38,906 bases of DNA, taken from positions 1-38,906 of the forward strand of contig CAWGCA010000009.1 in assembly GCA_963820955.1 (NCBI GenBank), written 5' to 3'. This document shows positions 24,154-33,142 of this stretch, piece after piece. The notes under the pieces were generated by a model. It was not told the DNA's origin and ran no database searches. It worked only from the letters and a program-made list of their open reading frames with translations. Positions within the stretch are counted from its first letter, which is position 1. Each line of letters begins with the position of its first letter. The stretch is from CAWGCA01 sp963820955 (GTDB lineage Bacteria > Pseudomonadota > Gammaproteobacteria > Chromatiales > Chromatiaceae). A program made the position numbers and the translations under genes.

Positions 24154-24819
24154 ATGAAACTTATCATCGGCAACTGCAATTATTCCTCCTGGTCCCTGCG
24201 GCCCTGGTTTTTTCTGCGACACCATCAGATCCCGTTCGAGACCCAGCGCATATCTCTGTTTAGTCAGACCATGGAGCGGGAGATGGCCCCTTTTTTTTCG
24301 GACGACAAGGTGCCGGTGTTACTAGACGATGGGTTGGAGGTCTGGGATTCACTGGCGATTCTGGAGTATCTGGCGGAGCGATATCCCGACAAGGATGGAT
24401 GGCCCCAGGATAGCCGGGCCCGGGCGATTGCCCGCTCGGTCAGCGCCGAAATGCACTCCAGTTTTCCGGCGCTTCGCAGCGAGATGCCTATGAATTGCCG
24501 TCGGCGCTTCCCCGGGTTCAAGTTGAGCGAACAGGGTCAGCGGGATGTGGATCGGCTGTTCTCTGTCTGGCGTCACTGCCGCGGGCACTATGGCTCGAGC
24601 GGTCCCTGGCTTTTCGGCGGTTTCACTGTGGCCGATTGCATGTTCGCGCCGGTGGTGATGCGTCTGGTCAGCTATGAGATCGTGCTGGATGAAACGGCAA
24701 GAAGCTATGTCGACTCACTCTACTCCAGTGTGGCGGCTCGGGAGTGGGTCGAGATGGGGCGCCGGGAACAGGAAATAATCGAACAGGATGAGGCAGACTG
24801 GCCGAGTGTAGCACTCTAA
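24154..24819 (+). CDS. Glutathione S-transferase family protein
   Basis: This 221-residue protein has an N-terminal thioredoxin-like domain starting MKLIIGNCNYSSWSLRPW, with a Ser-rich active site (SSWSLRP) and cis-Pro in DKVPVLLDDG, followed by VWDSLAILEYLAERYP, the glutathione-binding Asp-Ser motif. The C-terminal helical domain contains FGGFTVADCMFAPVVMRL. The Ser-type active site and SSWSLRP motif resemble the YfcF-related branch. Likely a cytosolic conjugation or peroxide-linked enzyme. It precedes the acyltransferase gene by 44 bases and may share its transcript. Confidence 0.92.
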   Translation: MKLIIGNCNYSSWSLRPWFFLRHHQIPFETQRISLFSQTMEREMAPFFSDDKVPVLLDDGLEVWDSLAILEYLAERYPDKDGWPQDSRARAIARSVSAEMHSSFPALRSEMPMNCRRRFPGFKLSEQGQRDVDRLFSVWRHCRGHYGSSGPWLFGGFTVADCMFAPVVMRLVSYEIVLDETARSYVDSLYSSVAAREWVEMGRREQEIIEQDEADWPSVAL

Positions 24820-24863
24820 CCCTGGTCAGGGGACAGCTCGTGATCAGTTGAACAGGGGTTGTA

Positions 24864-26003
24864 TTGAAAGTCGAAATCCACTCCCATATCGATGAAATAC
24901 CGCTGCTGGATTGGAACGGGCTTGTGCCGGAAAACCATCCGTTTCTACGGCACGAATTTCTCCATGCCATGGAAAAACATGGTTGTGTGGGTGAAAGGTT
25001 TGGTTGGCTGCCACGCCATATCGCAGTGTATGACAGGGGATGCTTGCTTGGCGCCATGCCCCTGTACGAGAAGTTCAACTCCTACGGCGAGTTCGTCTTC
25101 GACCATGCCTGGGCCGATGCTTATCAGCGAGCCGGTTTATCCTATTTTCCAAAGCTGGTTTCGGCCGTGCCTTATACTCCCGTCACGGGGCCGCGGCTAT
25201 TATGCCGGCAGGAACAAAGGGAGGAAATATTTCCGCTGCTGCTCAACGGTGCGCTGCGGCTGGCCGAAAAGATCGGTGCCAGCGGGTTTCACTGCCTGTT
25301 TCCCTGCCGCCAGCAGCACCGATTTCTTGAGCAGCATCAACTGTTGAGTCGCCACGATTGCCAATTTCACTGGCCCAACGACGGGTACCGGGATTTCGCT
25401 GATTTTCTTGACCGCCTGAACTCGAAAAAGCGTAAGAATATACTGCGGGAGAGACGCAGGGTGAGGGAGTCGGGGGTAGCGCTTCGGCGTTTGAACGGCC
25501 ATACGGCGAGTGATCTGGAGTGGCGGCAGTTCTCCCGGTTTTACCGTCAGATATTCGAGGAAAAATGGGGTGTCGCAACCTTCAATTACCCGTTTTTCCG
25601 GGAAGTGGCACAACAGATTCCAGACCAGGTGGTCCTGGTGCTGGCGGAGATGGAAGGGGAAGCCATTGCCGGTGCCCTTATGTACTGCAGTGATACCACC
25701 CTGTATGGCCGCCATTGGGGTACGCTGCAACGGGTCGACGGCCTGCATTTCGAGGTCTGTTATTATCAGGGCATCGAGTATTGTATCGAGCAGGGGCTTT
25801 CGGTTTTCGAGCCTGGCGCGCAGGGTGAACACAAGATCCCCCGCGGCTTCCTGCCAGTCATGACTCGATCCAGTCACTGGCTTGCCGATGACCGGTTTCG
25901 TGCCCCAATACGCCACTTTGTGGAACATGAACGGCAGGCTGTGGTCGATTACATGGAACAATGGCAGGCAGCGTCACCCTATAAAAGGGTCTCACATCAA
26001 TGA
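24864..26003 (+). CDS. FemAB/GNAT-like N-acyltransferase (COG3146, DUF482)
   Basis: This 379-residue protein matches the PF04339/COG3146 family: WNGLVPENHPFLRHEFLHAM, PLYEKFNSYGEFVFDHAWAD, PYTPVTGPRLL, LNSKKRKNILRERRRVRESG, RHWG, FEVCYYQGIEYCIEQGLSVF and FEPGAQGEHKIPRGFLP are all typical. The fold pairs two GNAT-like halves as in FemAB enzymes that add aminoacyl groups, but the substrate for this family is not known. The start is a TTG at 24864 with AGGGG upstream. Its stop overlaps the following methyltransferase start by four bases (ATGA), so the pair is translationally coupled. Confidence 0.9.
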   Translation: MKVEIHSHIDEIPLLDWNGLVPENHPFLRHEFLHAMEKHGCVGERFGWLPRHIAVYDRGCLLGAMPLYEKFNSYGEFVFDHAWADAYQRAGLSYFPKLVSAVPYTPVTGPRLLCRQEQREEIFPLLLNGALRLAEKIGASGFHCLFPCRQQHRFLEQHQLLSRHDCQFHWPNDGYRDFADFLDRLNSKKRKNILRERRRVRESGVALRRLNGHTASDLEWRQFSRFYRQIFEEKWGVATFNYPFFREVAQQIPDQVVLVLAEMEGEAIAGALMYCSDTTLYGRHWGTLQRVDGLHFEVCYYQGIEYCIEQGLSVFEPGAQGEHKIPRGFLPVMTRSSHWLADDRFRAPIRHFVEHERQAVVDYMEQWQAASPYKRVSHQ

Positions 26004-26590
26004 AACCCTATTCCAACGCCTGCGACCAGAATCGAGATCCGATACTGGCGGTGATCGAGCCGCTGTTTGCTCGGTGTTTGGGGGTGCTGGAGATCGGCAG
26101 CGGCACCGGGCAGCACGCGGTCTATTTCGCCCGCAAGATGCCCCATCTCACCTGGTATACCAGTGACCGGGAGGAATACCGTGACGGCATCCGGCAATGG
26201 TTGCAGGATGCGGCACTGCCTAATACCCCGCCCCCTCTGCTTCTGGACGCGAGCCAGACGCACTGGCCGTCTCCCCCAGTGGATGCCGTATTTTCCGCCA
26301 ATACCACCCACATAATGCACTGGTCAGAGGTCGAAGCGCTGTTCGATGGCGTGGGGCGTATACTGCCGGTTGGAGGGCTGTTTCTGCTCTATGGGCCGTT
26401 CAACTACGGCGGCTCGTTTACAAGTGACAGCAATGCCCGGTTTGACGCTGGGCTTAAGCTGCGCGATCCCTACAGCGGGATCAGGGATTTCGAGGCGTTG
26501 AATGGCCTGGCGGCAAGCGCAGGTATGTCCCTGCAGCAAGATTATGAGATGCCCGCCAACAACCGAATATTGTGTTGGCGGAAGAGGTAA
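26000..26590 (+). CDS. DUF938 SAM-dependent methyltransferase
   Basis: This 196-residue protein begins MKPYSNACDQNRDPILAVIE, the conserved DUF938 opening, with SAM-binding motif I LEIGSGTGQHAVYFA, then DAVFSANTTHIMHWSEVEAL, LFLLYGPFNYGGSFTSDSNA and LKLRDPYSGIRDFEALN. The substrate is unknown for the family. It overlaps the COG3146 acyltransferase gene by four bases and is followed by a 209-base gap containing the dxs promoter region, so it ends that operon. Confidence 0.92.
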   Translation: MKPYSNACDQNRDPILAVIEPLFARCLGVLEIGSGTGQHAVYFARKMPHLTWYTSDREEYRDGIRQWLQDAALPNTPPPLLLDASQTHWPSPPVDAVFSANTTHIMHWSEVEALFDGVGRILPVGGLFLLYGPFNYGGSFTSDSNARFDAGLKLRDPYSGIRDFEALNGLAASAGMSLQQDYEMPANNRILCWRKR

Positions 26591-26602
26591 TTCGCACGCA
26601 CG

Positions 26603-26729
26603 GACGTATACGTCGTAATTCCGCCGGGAGGGTGAGTAATCGTTCGGGCACATCATCCGGGAACGCGTGCCAGGTCGCCGGTGTGAAACCAAATGCGACT
26701 TGACTATGCATGATGGGCTAAACTAAATA
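26603..26729 (+). promoter_or_regulatory. Candidate dxs promoter and upstream palindrome
   Basis: TTGACT (26700-26705) and TAAATA (26724-26729) are 18 bases apart, about 70 bases before the dxs ATG. A perfect 12-bp palindrome, GACGTATACGTC (26603-26614), lies just after the upstream gene and may be a protein site. The ribosome binding site of dxs is poor, so translation may be modest or controlled. Confidence 0.4.
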
Positions 26730-26799
26730 CTTTCACCGACACGAAGGTGCTGTGGGATAGACGATATGCTGAGCGCCATTACACACGTACGAGCCAATA

Positions 26800-28710
26800 A
26801 TGCCGCAATCTGAAGGCGGGGCCGGGGCAACGGCGGGCTATCCACTTTTGGATAGGGTCAATTTACCGGCGGATCTGCAACGATTGGCCTCCTGGGAACT
26901 GCCGACGCTGGCGGCCGAACTGCGCAGTTTCCTGATCGGGTCCGTTTCTAAGACCGGTGGGCACTTGGCGGCAGGTCTCGGTGTGGTGGAACTGACAGTT
27001 GCGCTGCATTACGTGTTCAATACCCCCTATGACCGGCTGATTTGGGATGTGGGCCATCAGGCTTATCCACATAAAATCCTCACTGGCCGACGCAATCGCA
27101 TGGACAGTCTGCGGCAGCAGGGGGGTATTTCGGGTTTTCCGCGCCGGGAGGAGAGTGCATACGACACCTTTGGCACCGGCCATTCAAGTACCTCGATCGG
27201 TGCCGCCCTTGGTATGGCAGCCGCCTGCAAGCAACGCCAGGATCATCGCCAGGTAGTGGCGGTGATAGGGGATGCGGCGATGAGCGCCGGTATGGCCTTC
27301 GAGGCCCTCAACCACGCCGGTGATCTGGACCTGAACCTGCTGGTGGTGCTCAACGACAACGACATGTCCATCTCGGCGCCGGTGGGGGCATTCCGCAGTC
27401 ATCTGGCGCGAATGCTTTCCGGCAAGCTCTATACCCGGGTACGGGAGGGTGGAAAATCGGCCCTCAGCCACGTCCCGCAAATCAGCGAATTGGTGGGTCG
27501 CTGGGAAGAGCACATGAAAGGCATGGTGATGCCCGGTACCCTGTTCGAAGAGCTGGGGTTCAATTACATCGGGCCCATTGACGGCCATGATCTCGACACC
27601 CTGATCACCACCCTGGAAAATATGAAGTCGATGTCCGGGCCGCGTCTGCTGCATGTGGTGACGCAAAAGGGGCGGGGATACAAGCCCGCAGAGGGAGACC
27701 CCTGTGTCTACCATGGGGTCTCCCCCTTCAATCTGGAGACCGGCAAGATGGACCGGAAGCCATCCGGTCCCACCTACACCCAGGTGTTTGGCAATTGGCT
27801 TTGTGACGCGGCCGCTGCGGACGAACGCCTGGTGGCCATTACGCCCGCGATGTGCGAGGGATCGGGTATGGTCCGTTTCTCCAAGCTGTTCCCGGAGCGT
27901 TATTTCGATGTCGGTATCGCCGAGCAGCATGCTGTCACTTTTGCCGCCGGCCTGGCGTGTGAGGGAATCAAGCCGGTCGTTGCAATCTATTCGAGCTTTC
28001 TGCAGCGGGGTTACGATCAATTGATACATGATGTGGCGCTGCAGAATCTTGATGTCACCTTTGCCGTGGACCGCGCGGGGCAGGTGGGGGCCGATGGCGC
28101 AACCCACGCCGGTAGTTTCGATCTCAGCTATGCTCGAGTGCTGCCTAATATGGTTGTGATGGCACCAGCGGATGAGAATGAGTGCCGCAGGATGCTGCAG
28201 ACTGCCTGGCGGTTCGAAGGACCGACACTGGTTCGTTATCCCCGTGGGACCGGGCCGGGGGTAGAGGTGGAAACAGGGCTCGAAGTCCTCCCCATCGGAC
28301 GGGGTGAGCTGCGACGGCAGGGCCAGCGGGTAGCGATACTCTCCTTTGGGAGCCTGTTGTCGCAGGCGCTGGAAGCAGCCGATAAGCTGGGTGCATCGGT
28401 CGCCAATATGCGTTTTGTCAAACCCCTGGATGAGGATCTGGTGGTGCGGATGGCGGACAGCCACGAGCTGCTGGTCACCCTGGAAGAGAACGTGGTGCAG
28501 GGCGGCGCCGGCTCTGCTGTCAACGAATTCCTGGCACGGATTCAGCATCCGTCTCGAGCCCTGAATCTGGGGCTGCCCGACCGTTTCATTGAGCACGCCA
28601 GCAGTGAGCAACAGTTGCAGGCAGCCGGGTTGGATTCCGCGGGCATTGTCCGTTCCATTGTCGCGGTGTTGAGTGGCGAACTGAAACAGGCGGAAGCAGG
28701 GCGATGTTGA
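26800..28710 (+). CDS. dxs: 1-deoxy-D-xylulose-5-phosphate synthase Dxs
   Basis: This 636-residue TPP enzyme condenses pyruvate with glyceraldehyde-3-phosphate, the first step of the MEP isoprenoid pathway. Motifs: DVGHQAYPHKILTGRR with the catalytic His, FGTGHSSTSIGAALGMA, the TPP-binding stretch VIGDAAMSAGMAFEALNHAG, VLNDNDMSISAPVGA, DVGIAEQHAVTFAAGLA, TFAVDRAGQVGADGATHAG and LEENVVQGGAGSAV. The TPP motif reads Gly-Asp-Ala here instead of the usual Gly-Asp-Gly. Length is normal (about 620-640). The gene is monocistronic or begins a unit with the following DUF945 gene, 111 bases away. Confidence 0.98.
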   Translation: MPQSEGGAGATAGYPLLDRVNLPADLQRLASWELPTLAAELRSFLIGSVSKTGGHLAAGLGVVELTVALHYVFNTPYDRLIWDVGHQAYPHKILTGRRNRMDSLRQQGGISGFPRREESAYDTFGTGHSSTSIGAALGMAAACKQRQDHRQVVAVIGDAAMSAGMAFEALNHAGDLDLNLLVVLNDNDMSISAPVGAFRSHLARMLSGKLYTRVREGGKSALSHVPQISELVGRWEEHMKGMVMPGTLFEELGFNYIGPIDGHDLDTLITTLENMKSMSGPRLLHVVTQKGRGYKPAEGDPCVYHGVSPFNLETGKMDRKPSGPTYTQVFGNWLCDAAAADERLVAITPAMCEGSGMVRFSKLFPERYFDVGIAEQHAVTFAAGLACEGIKPVVAIYSSFLQRGYDQLIHDVALQNLDVTFAVDRAGQVGADGATHAGSFDLSYARVLPNMVVMAPADENECRRMLQTAWRFEGPTLVRYPRGTGPGVEVETGLEVLPIGRGELRRQGQRVAILSFGSLLSQALEAADKLGASVANMRFVKPLDEDLVVRMADSHELLVTLEENVVQGGAGSAVNEFLARIQHPSRALNLGLPDRFIEHASSEQQLQAAGLDSAGIVRSIVAVLSGELKQAEAGRC

Positions 28711-28821
28711 AGCCTTGATCTTGCCAGCGGGTTTTCTCAAGATTTCATCCGCCTCAACGCTATTCATGGCTCCAGTCAGTCGCTGATTTTGCCGGCACAA
28801 TCTCAATCGAAAAGGACCTTT

Positions 28822-30222
28822 ATGAAAAAATTCTTACTGCTGTTTCTGTTGATCGGCGCGGCCTTGTTGGCTGCGCCGGGAATCATCGGTTTCAGTGTCG
28901 AGGGGCGTTACCAGGTCCTGATTGATCGACTTGAGCAGGCAGGTTTTAAGGTAGTTGACGAAAGCTATCAGCGTGGCTGGTTCGGGGCGATGGCGGAAAC
29001 CAGATTTCGCACCCGGTTGCCACAGAACCAGGTCGCAGGGGAACAGACTGAGGACGAGTTGGAATTCAGCTTGAAGAGTCAGGTCATACATGGCCCGCTG
29101 ACACCAAACGGTTTCGGGCTGGCTGAGATCGAGAGTGACATCTGGGCCGAAGGGAAAAGCCTGTTTCCAGCCGATTATCCGGCAACCATCAGAACTCTGG
29201 TTGGACTGGATGGGGGCGGGCGCACGCAACTGGATCTACCATCGACTGAACTTGTGCCTGCGGGTGAAGGACCACGAGTCCAGTTTGGCGGGCTGTCAGG
29301 GGAAGTCAGCTTCGATGCCGATTTTGAGCAGATGGCAATCAAGGCCCGGATGCCGGGCCTGAGTATCGCAGAGGGAAATCAGACCCTGATTCGATTGGCT
29401 GAGGCATCGCTGGATTCCCGCTCCTGGCGGGGCTCTGCAGGCCTGGTGCTGGGAGACGGGAGCTTTACCCTGAAAACACTGGAGTTCAGTCACCCCCAAA
29501 CAATAAATGATTTGTCCCTGGGGCAGGTCGAGGTCGAAGTTGAGAGCTCGGAGCAGGGTGAACAGGTGGGTGGTACTGTGACCTACCGGCTGAAGACCGC
29601 GAAGATGGGTGATCAGACATACGGGCCAGCAGTTTTGCGCCTGGAGATCACCAATCTGGCTGCCCCGGTGCTGGTCCGGATGCGGCAGGCCCTGGACGAG
29701 ATCGAGCAGAAAAATTTACCCGAGGCGCAACGGAACATGGCGGTTATGGCCGTCATGATGGCCAGTGGACCGGAATTGCTGAAGACTAACCCCGGTCTGG
29801 CCCTCAAACAGTTTCGGCTGGTAACCCCGGACGGCATCGTGGATGGGGATTTCTCCCTCCGGGCGGTTGAGCTGAGGCTGGAGGAGATCGGAGACAGCCG
29901 TGCGTTGCTCGACAAGTTGGCTGCCGACCTGTCGTTTCGCCTCCCAGAGAGGTTGTTTCGTCTGTTACTCGAGCAGCAGACCTTGCTGCGGATCGCCCAG
30001 CAATTTGAACAGGGCGTTAAAGAGGGCGATGAGGTCGAAATGCCGGCTCCCGAACAGTTGCAGCAGATGGTCAGGACGGCTGCGGCGGAGCAGTTAAACC
30101 AGTTGCTGTTGCAGGGTGTGGTGGAGAGGGATGGAGCCGATATTGTCTCGGTCGCCAGCTTGTCCAACGGGTTACTAACGGTGAACGGTAAGACAGTGCC
30201 CCTGAATATGCTTACCCAGTAG
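28822..30222 (+). CDS. DUF945 (YdgA-like) envelope protein
   Basis: This 466-residue protein starts MKKFLLLFLLIGAALLAAPG, an uncleaved membrane anchor or signal sequence, with AAAGGA before ATG 28822. GFSVEGRYQVLIDRLEQAGF, SYQRGWFGAMAETRF and the later LEITNLAAPVLVRMRQALDE are the YdgA/DUF945 pattern. Family members are inner-membrane or periplasmic proteins of ~500 residues, and YdgA associates with the envelope. Biochemical role unknown. The C-terminal half is helical with many Gln/Glu. It ends six bases before a strong terminator. Confidence 0.88.
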   Translation: MKKFLLLFLLIGAALLAAPGIIGFSVEGRYQVLIDRLEQAGFKVVDESYQRGWFGAMAETRFRTRLPQNQVAGEQTEDELEFSLKSQVIHGPLTPNGFGLAEIESDIWAEGKSLFPADYPATIRTLVGLDGGGRTQLDLPSTELVPAGEGPRVQFGGLSGEVSFDADFEQMAIKARMPGLSIAEGNQTLIRLAEASLDSRSWRGSAGLVLGDGSFTLKTLEFSHPQTINDLSLGQVEVEVESSEQGEQVGGTVTYRLKTAKMGDQTYGPAVLRLEITNLAAPVLVRMRQALDEIEQKNLPEAQRNMAVMAVMMASGPELLKTNPGLALKQFRLVTPDGIVDGDFSLRAVELRLEEIGDSRALLDKLAADLSFRLPERLFRLLLEQQTLLRIAQQFEQGVKEGDEVEMPAPEQLQQMVRTAAAEQLNQLLLQGVVERDGADIVSVASLSNGLLTVNGKTVPLNMLTQ

Positions 30223-30227
30223 CCATG

Positions 30228-30253
30228 AAAAAGCCGCCCGCAGGCGGCTTTTT
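30228..30253. terminator. Bidirectional intrinsic terminator between DUF945 gene and prk
   Basis: AAAAAGCCGCC (30228-30238), CGCA loop, GGCGGCTTTTT (30243-30253). The perfect 11-pair stem with a six-pair GC core is flanked by A and T runs, so it works in both directions: for the DUF945 gene on the plus strand and prk on the minus strand. Confidence 0.93.
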
Positions 30254-30277
30254 GCTTTCGGTGCCCAAGTCAGGGAC

Positions 30278-31150
30278 TTAGCCTTTGGTGTCCATCATCT
30301 GCTCGACGATCGGAGCCAGGATGATCTCCATAGCGAATCCCATCTTACCACCGGGTACCACCAGATCGTTGCGGCGGGACATGAACGAGCCCTCCAGCAT
30401 GGCCAGCAGATGGGGGAAATCGGTATTGAATTTCCTTGGATCCTTGAACCGGATCACGACGAAACTCTCGTCCGGCGTGGGGATATCACGGGCGATGAAA
30501 GGATTGGAAGTATCCACCGTTGGCACTCGCTGGAAGTTGATGTCGGTGCGAGAGAACTGTGGGGTGATGTGGAGGATGTAATCGGGCATCCGGCGCAGGA
30601 TGGTATCGACGATGGCCTCTTCCGAGTAGCCGCGTTCGGCGTTGTCCCGGAAAATTTTCTGAATCCACTCCAGGTTTACGATGGGTACCACGCCCACGCC
30701 CAGGTCCACATGCTGGGCCACGTTATCCTCTTCCGTCACCACCAGGCCATGCAGCCCTTCATAGAACAGCAGATCGGTGCCTGTTTCGATATCTTCCCAG
30801 GGAGTGAACTCACCCGGTTCTTTATCGACCCCGAGGCGGGTGTTGTGCTCCGCAGCCTCTTCCGGGCTGTGCAGATAGTAGCGTTTCTGGCCGGAGCCGG
30901 TGGCGCCGTAAGTGCTGAACAACTCCGCCAGTTTGTCGAAACGATTAGCCGCCGGGCCGAAGTGACTCATGTGTTCGTCGGCCATTTTGACCCGCATCTC
31001 CGACCGGGTGTAGCGGTGAAAGCTGTCACCCTCGACAACGGCGGGTTTGATGCCGTCACGGAAGAAGATGTGCTCGAAGGCGCGTTTAACGGTAGTAGTG
31101 CCGGCGCCTGAAGAACCTGTGACAGCGACGACTGGATGCTTCTTTGACAT
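30278..31150 (-). CDS. prk: Phosphoribulokinase (Calvin cycle)
   Basis: This 290-residue proteobacterial (class I) PRK phosphorylates ribulose-5-phosphate to the RuBisCO substrate. P-loop VAVTGSSGAGTTTVKRAF (12-19 core), VEGDSFHRYTRSEMRVKMAD with the catalytic Asp, LFYEGLHGLVV (Walker B region), and VPIVNLEWIQKIFRDNAERG are family hallmarks. AGGGAG precedes ATG 31150. Its presence shows the Calvin-Benson cycle and thus autotrophy. nhaD lies upstream on the same strand, 296 bases away. No cbbR or RuBisCO gene is in the window. Confidence 0.98.
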   Translation of the reverse strand: MSKKHPVVAVTGSSGAGTTTVKRAFEHIFFRDGIKPAVVEGDSFHRYTRSEMRVKMADEHMSHFGPAANRFDKLAELFSTYGATGSGQKRYYLHSPEEAAEHNTRLGVDKEPGEFTPWEDIETGTDLLFYEGLHGLVVTEEDNVAQHVDLGVGVVPIVNLEWIQKIFRDNAERGYSEEAIVDTILRRMPDYILHITPQFSRTDINFQRVPTVDTSNPFIARDIPTPDESFVVIRFKDPRKFNTDFPHLLAMLEGSFMSRRNDLVVPGGKMGFAMEIILAPIVEQMMDTKG

Positions 31151-31390
31151 GGTTTTCTCCCTAAACTAACGCAAACTACAATCCGGGCCGGTTTTATCGC
31201 CGGTCAGGATGAAAAACTCTCTGAATTCAAGGGGTTCTACCCAGCTTACTCAGATCTGCTTGGAAACCAGCTGAAAAATATACCATGAACGGCCTGTTTT
31301 CGGGCGGTCCCTGTTCTGATAGGTGGTTAAGTTCATTCTATGAAAACCGACGCGAGCATCCAGATTAGAGAGCGGTAGTCATCTCCGATG

Positions 31391-31415
31391 GTGGCCGAGG
31401 CGGATGCCAGGCCAC
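31391..31415. other. Hairpin in the prk-nhaD gap
   Basis: GTGGCC (31391-31396) and GGCCAC (31410-31415) enclose an inner GGC/GCC pair set, giving a nine-pair interrupted hairpin just past the nhaD stop. No T run follows, so it is a weak terminator at best. The rest of the 296-base gap (31151-31446) shows no gene; it should hold the prk promoter, but no convincing boxes were found. Confidence 0.35.
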
Positions 31416-31446
31416 AGTGAGGTGCTCGTTGCGACTCAGATTACCG

Positions 31447-32940
31447 TCAAAAGAGACCCGCATTGACCCACATGTGAACAAAGATACTGGCGGTGTAGCC
31501 CAAAGCAATCACCGGTGCCCACTTGAGATGTCCGAAAAAGGTGTACTTGCCCCGGGCCTGGCCCATCAGGGCAACCCCGGCGGCAGATCCGATGGACAGC
31601 ATGGAACCACCCACACCGGCGGTGAGCGTAACCAGCAGCCACTGACCCATGGACATGTCGGGCATCATGGTCAGGACGGCGAACATAACCGGGATGTTGT
31701 CGACGATGGCTGAGAGGACCCCCACAGCGACGTTGGCCGGGGTGGCGTTCATGGTCTCGCTGAGACCCAGCAGCACCCCCCATTCCGTGTACATCACCTG
31801 GGAGGCGAGCGCCAGGTAGCCGATGAAGCCTAGGCCGCCGACGCAAAGCACCACGCCGTAGAAGAACAGCAGGGTGTCCCACTCCGCCCGCGCGATCTTG
31901 CGGAAGACATCGAAACTGATCGGGGAACCCAACTGCCCGTCGTGGTCGAGTTCTGTCTCGGCCTCGCCATTGGAGAGATGGAGGGTTTCCCGGTGGAAGG
32001 TTTTCTTGAGATAAAAGCCGAAGAACTGAAGATAGGCAAGGCCGGTCAGCATGCCGATCACGGGTGGCATGTGCAGGAAGTTGTGGAAACTGACTGCAGT
32101 GCCAATGGTCAGCAGAAAGAAGACGACAATGCGTTTGGCGCCGCGCTTCATTGCCACCGATTCACCGCTGCCAGTTGGATGTTCGTTGGGGACCGCGAAA
32201 ACCATGATGGCGGCCGGTACCAGCCAGTTCACGACAGACGGGGCAAACAGATTGAAAAAGGCCCAGAAATCCACCAGGCCCTGGGGTGTTTCGAGCGCCT
32301 TCTGCCATACCATCAGGGTGGTAATGTCGCCGAACGGGCTGAAGGCGCCGCCGGCGTTGGCGGCTACGACGATATTGATGCAGGCCAGCAGTACGAATTT
32401 GGTGTTGCTCCCTCCCACCGCCATTACCACGGCGCACATCAGCAGGGCCGTGGTCAGGTTGTCGGCGACCGGAGAGATGAAGAACGCCAGCAGCCCGGTA
32501 ATCCAGAAAAGCGAGCGGAAGCCGAACTGTTTGCGAATCAGCCAGGAGCGAAGGGCCTCGAAGACGTTGCGTTCATCCATGGCGTTGATATAGGTCATCG
32601 CCACCAGCAGGAACAGCATCAGTTCGGCATATTCCAGCAGGTTGTGGCGCACCGCCTCCTCGGCCATGGTGGCGGGAAGTTCCGGATGGCTACTGTAAAC
32701 CCAGGCGATGAGGGCCCAGATGATGCCGGCTGCCAGGATGACCGGTTTGGATTTTCGCAGGTGGGTGAACTCTTCGGCCATCACCAGCAGGTAGGCCAGG
32801 GTGAAGATCCCCAGTCCGGCGTAACCGACCCAGTGGTTGGTCAGGTCGAGTTGCTGGCCTCCACCCATGCTTGCCAGGGCAATACCAGGTGCCGAAAAGG
32901 TGAGTAAGAAGAAGGCAAAAAAGGAGAAAAGAGGATTCAC
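31447..32940 (-). CDS. nhaD: NhaD-type Na+/H+ antiporter
   Basis: This 497-residue polytopic protein has a signal-like N-terminus (residues 1-24, FFAFFLLTFSAPGIALAS), then about a dozen membrane helices. Family motifs: LLEYAELMLFLLVAMTYINA, FFISPVADNLTTALLMCAVV, GGAFSPFGDITTLMVWQK and ADNIPVMFAVL-like VDNIPVMFAVLTMMPDM. NhaD exchanges cytoplasmic Na+ (or Li+) for H+, mostly at alkaline pH. It starts at GTG 32940 with AGAGAGA upstream. It is divergent from the DAB operon across 202 bases and upstream of prk, so a link with inorganic carbon metabolism is inferred from position. Confidence 0.95.
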   Translation of the reverse strand: MNPLFSFFAFFLLTFSAPGIALASMGGGQQLDLTNHWVGYAGLGIFTLAYLLVMAEEFTHLRKSKPVILAAGIIWALIAWVYSSHPELPATMAEEAVRHNLLEYAELMLFLLVAMTYINAMDERNVFEALRSWLIRKQFGFRSLFWITGLLAFFISPVADNLTTALLMCAVVMAVGGSNTKFVLLACINIVVAANAGGAFSPFGDITTLMVWQKALETPQGLVDFWAFFNLFAPSVVNWLVPAAIMVFAVPNEHPTGSGESVAMKRGAKRIVVFFLLTIGTAVSFHNFLHMPPVIGMLTGLAYLQFFGFYLKKTFHRETLHLSNGEAETELDHDGQLGSPISFDVFRKIARAEWDTLLFFYGVVLCVGGLGFIGYLALASQVMYTEWGVLLGLSETMNATPANVAVGVLSAIVDNIPVMFAVLTMMPDMSMGQWLLVTLTAGVGGSMLSIGSAAGVALMGQARGKYTFFGHLKWAPVIALGYTASIFVHMWVNAGLF

Positions 32941-33099
32941 TTGTTGGTTTCTCTCTAACTTCGGGATTTATCCGGTTTCTGCTGGCGCCCCAAAAAAAGC
33001 CATTCAACCATGTTTTCAATGCAATGTGGAATAAATTTATGGGATCGAGGGGCTGTTTTGCAGCAACATCCGGGGGCTATTTGTGGTTAGAGATTTATT

Positions 33100-33119
33100 A
33101 TAAGCGAAGATTCGTTTAT
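33100..33119. promoter_or_regulatory. 20-bp near-palindrome in the nhaD/DAB divergent gap
   Basis: ATAAGCGAAGATTCGTTTAT has nine pairs each side of a GA centre with one G-T exception. It lies 24 bases before the first possible start of the NuoM-like gene and could be an operator shared by both directions. The AT-rich TTTATTATAAG immediately left may include a -10 box. The CO2-responsive LysR-type regulators that often control such genes are candidates, but none is encoded in this window. Confidence 0.4.
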
Positions 33120-33142
33120 CCTAATTTTTCCTTCGATCCTGT

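Noticed and set aside
27184..28806. 540-codon minus-strand open frame opposite dxs
   Set aside because: It is entirely antisense to dxs, without recognisable domains or a ribosome binding site.
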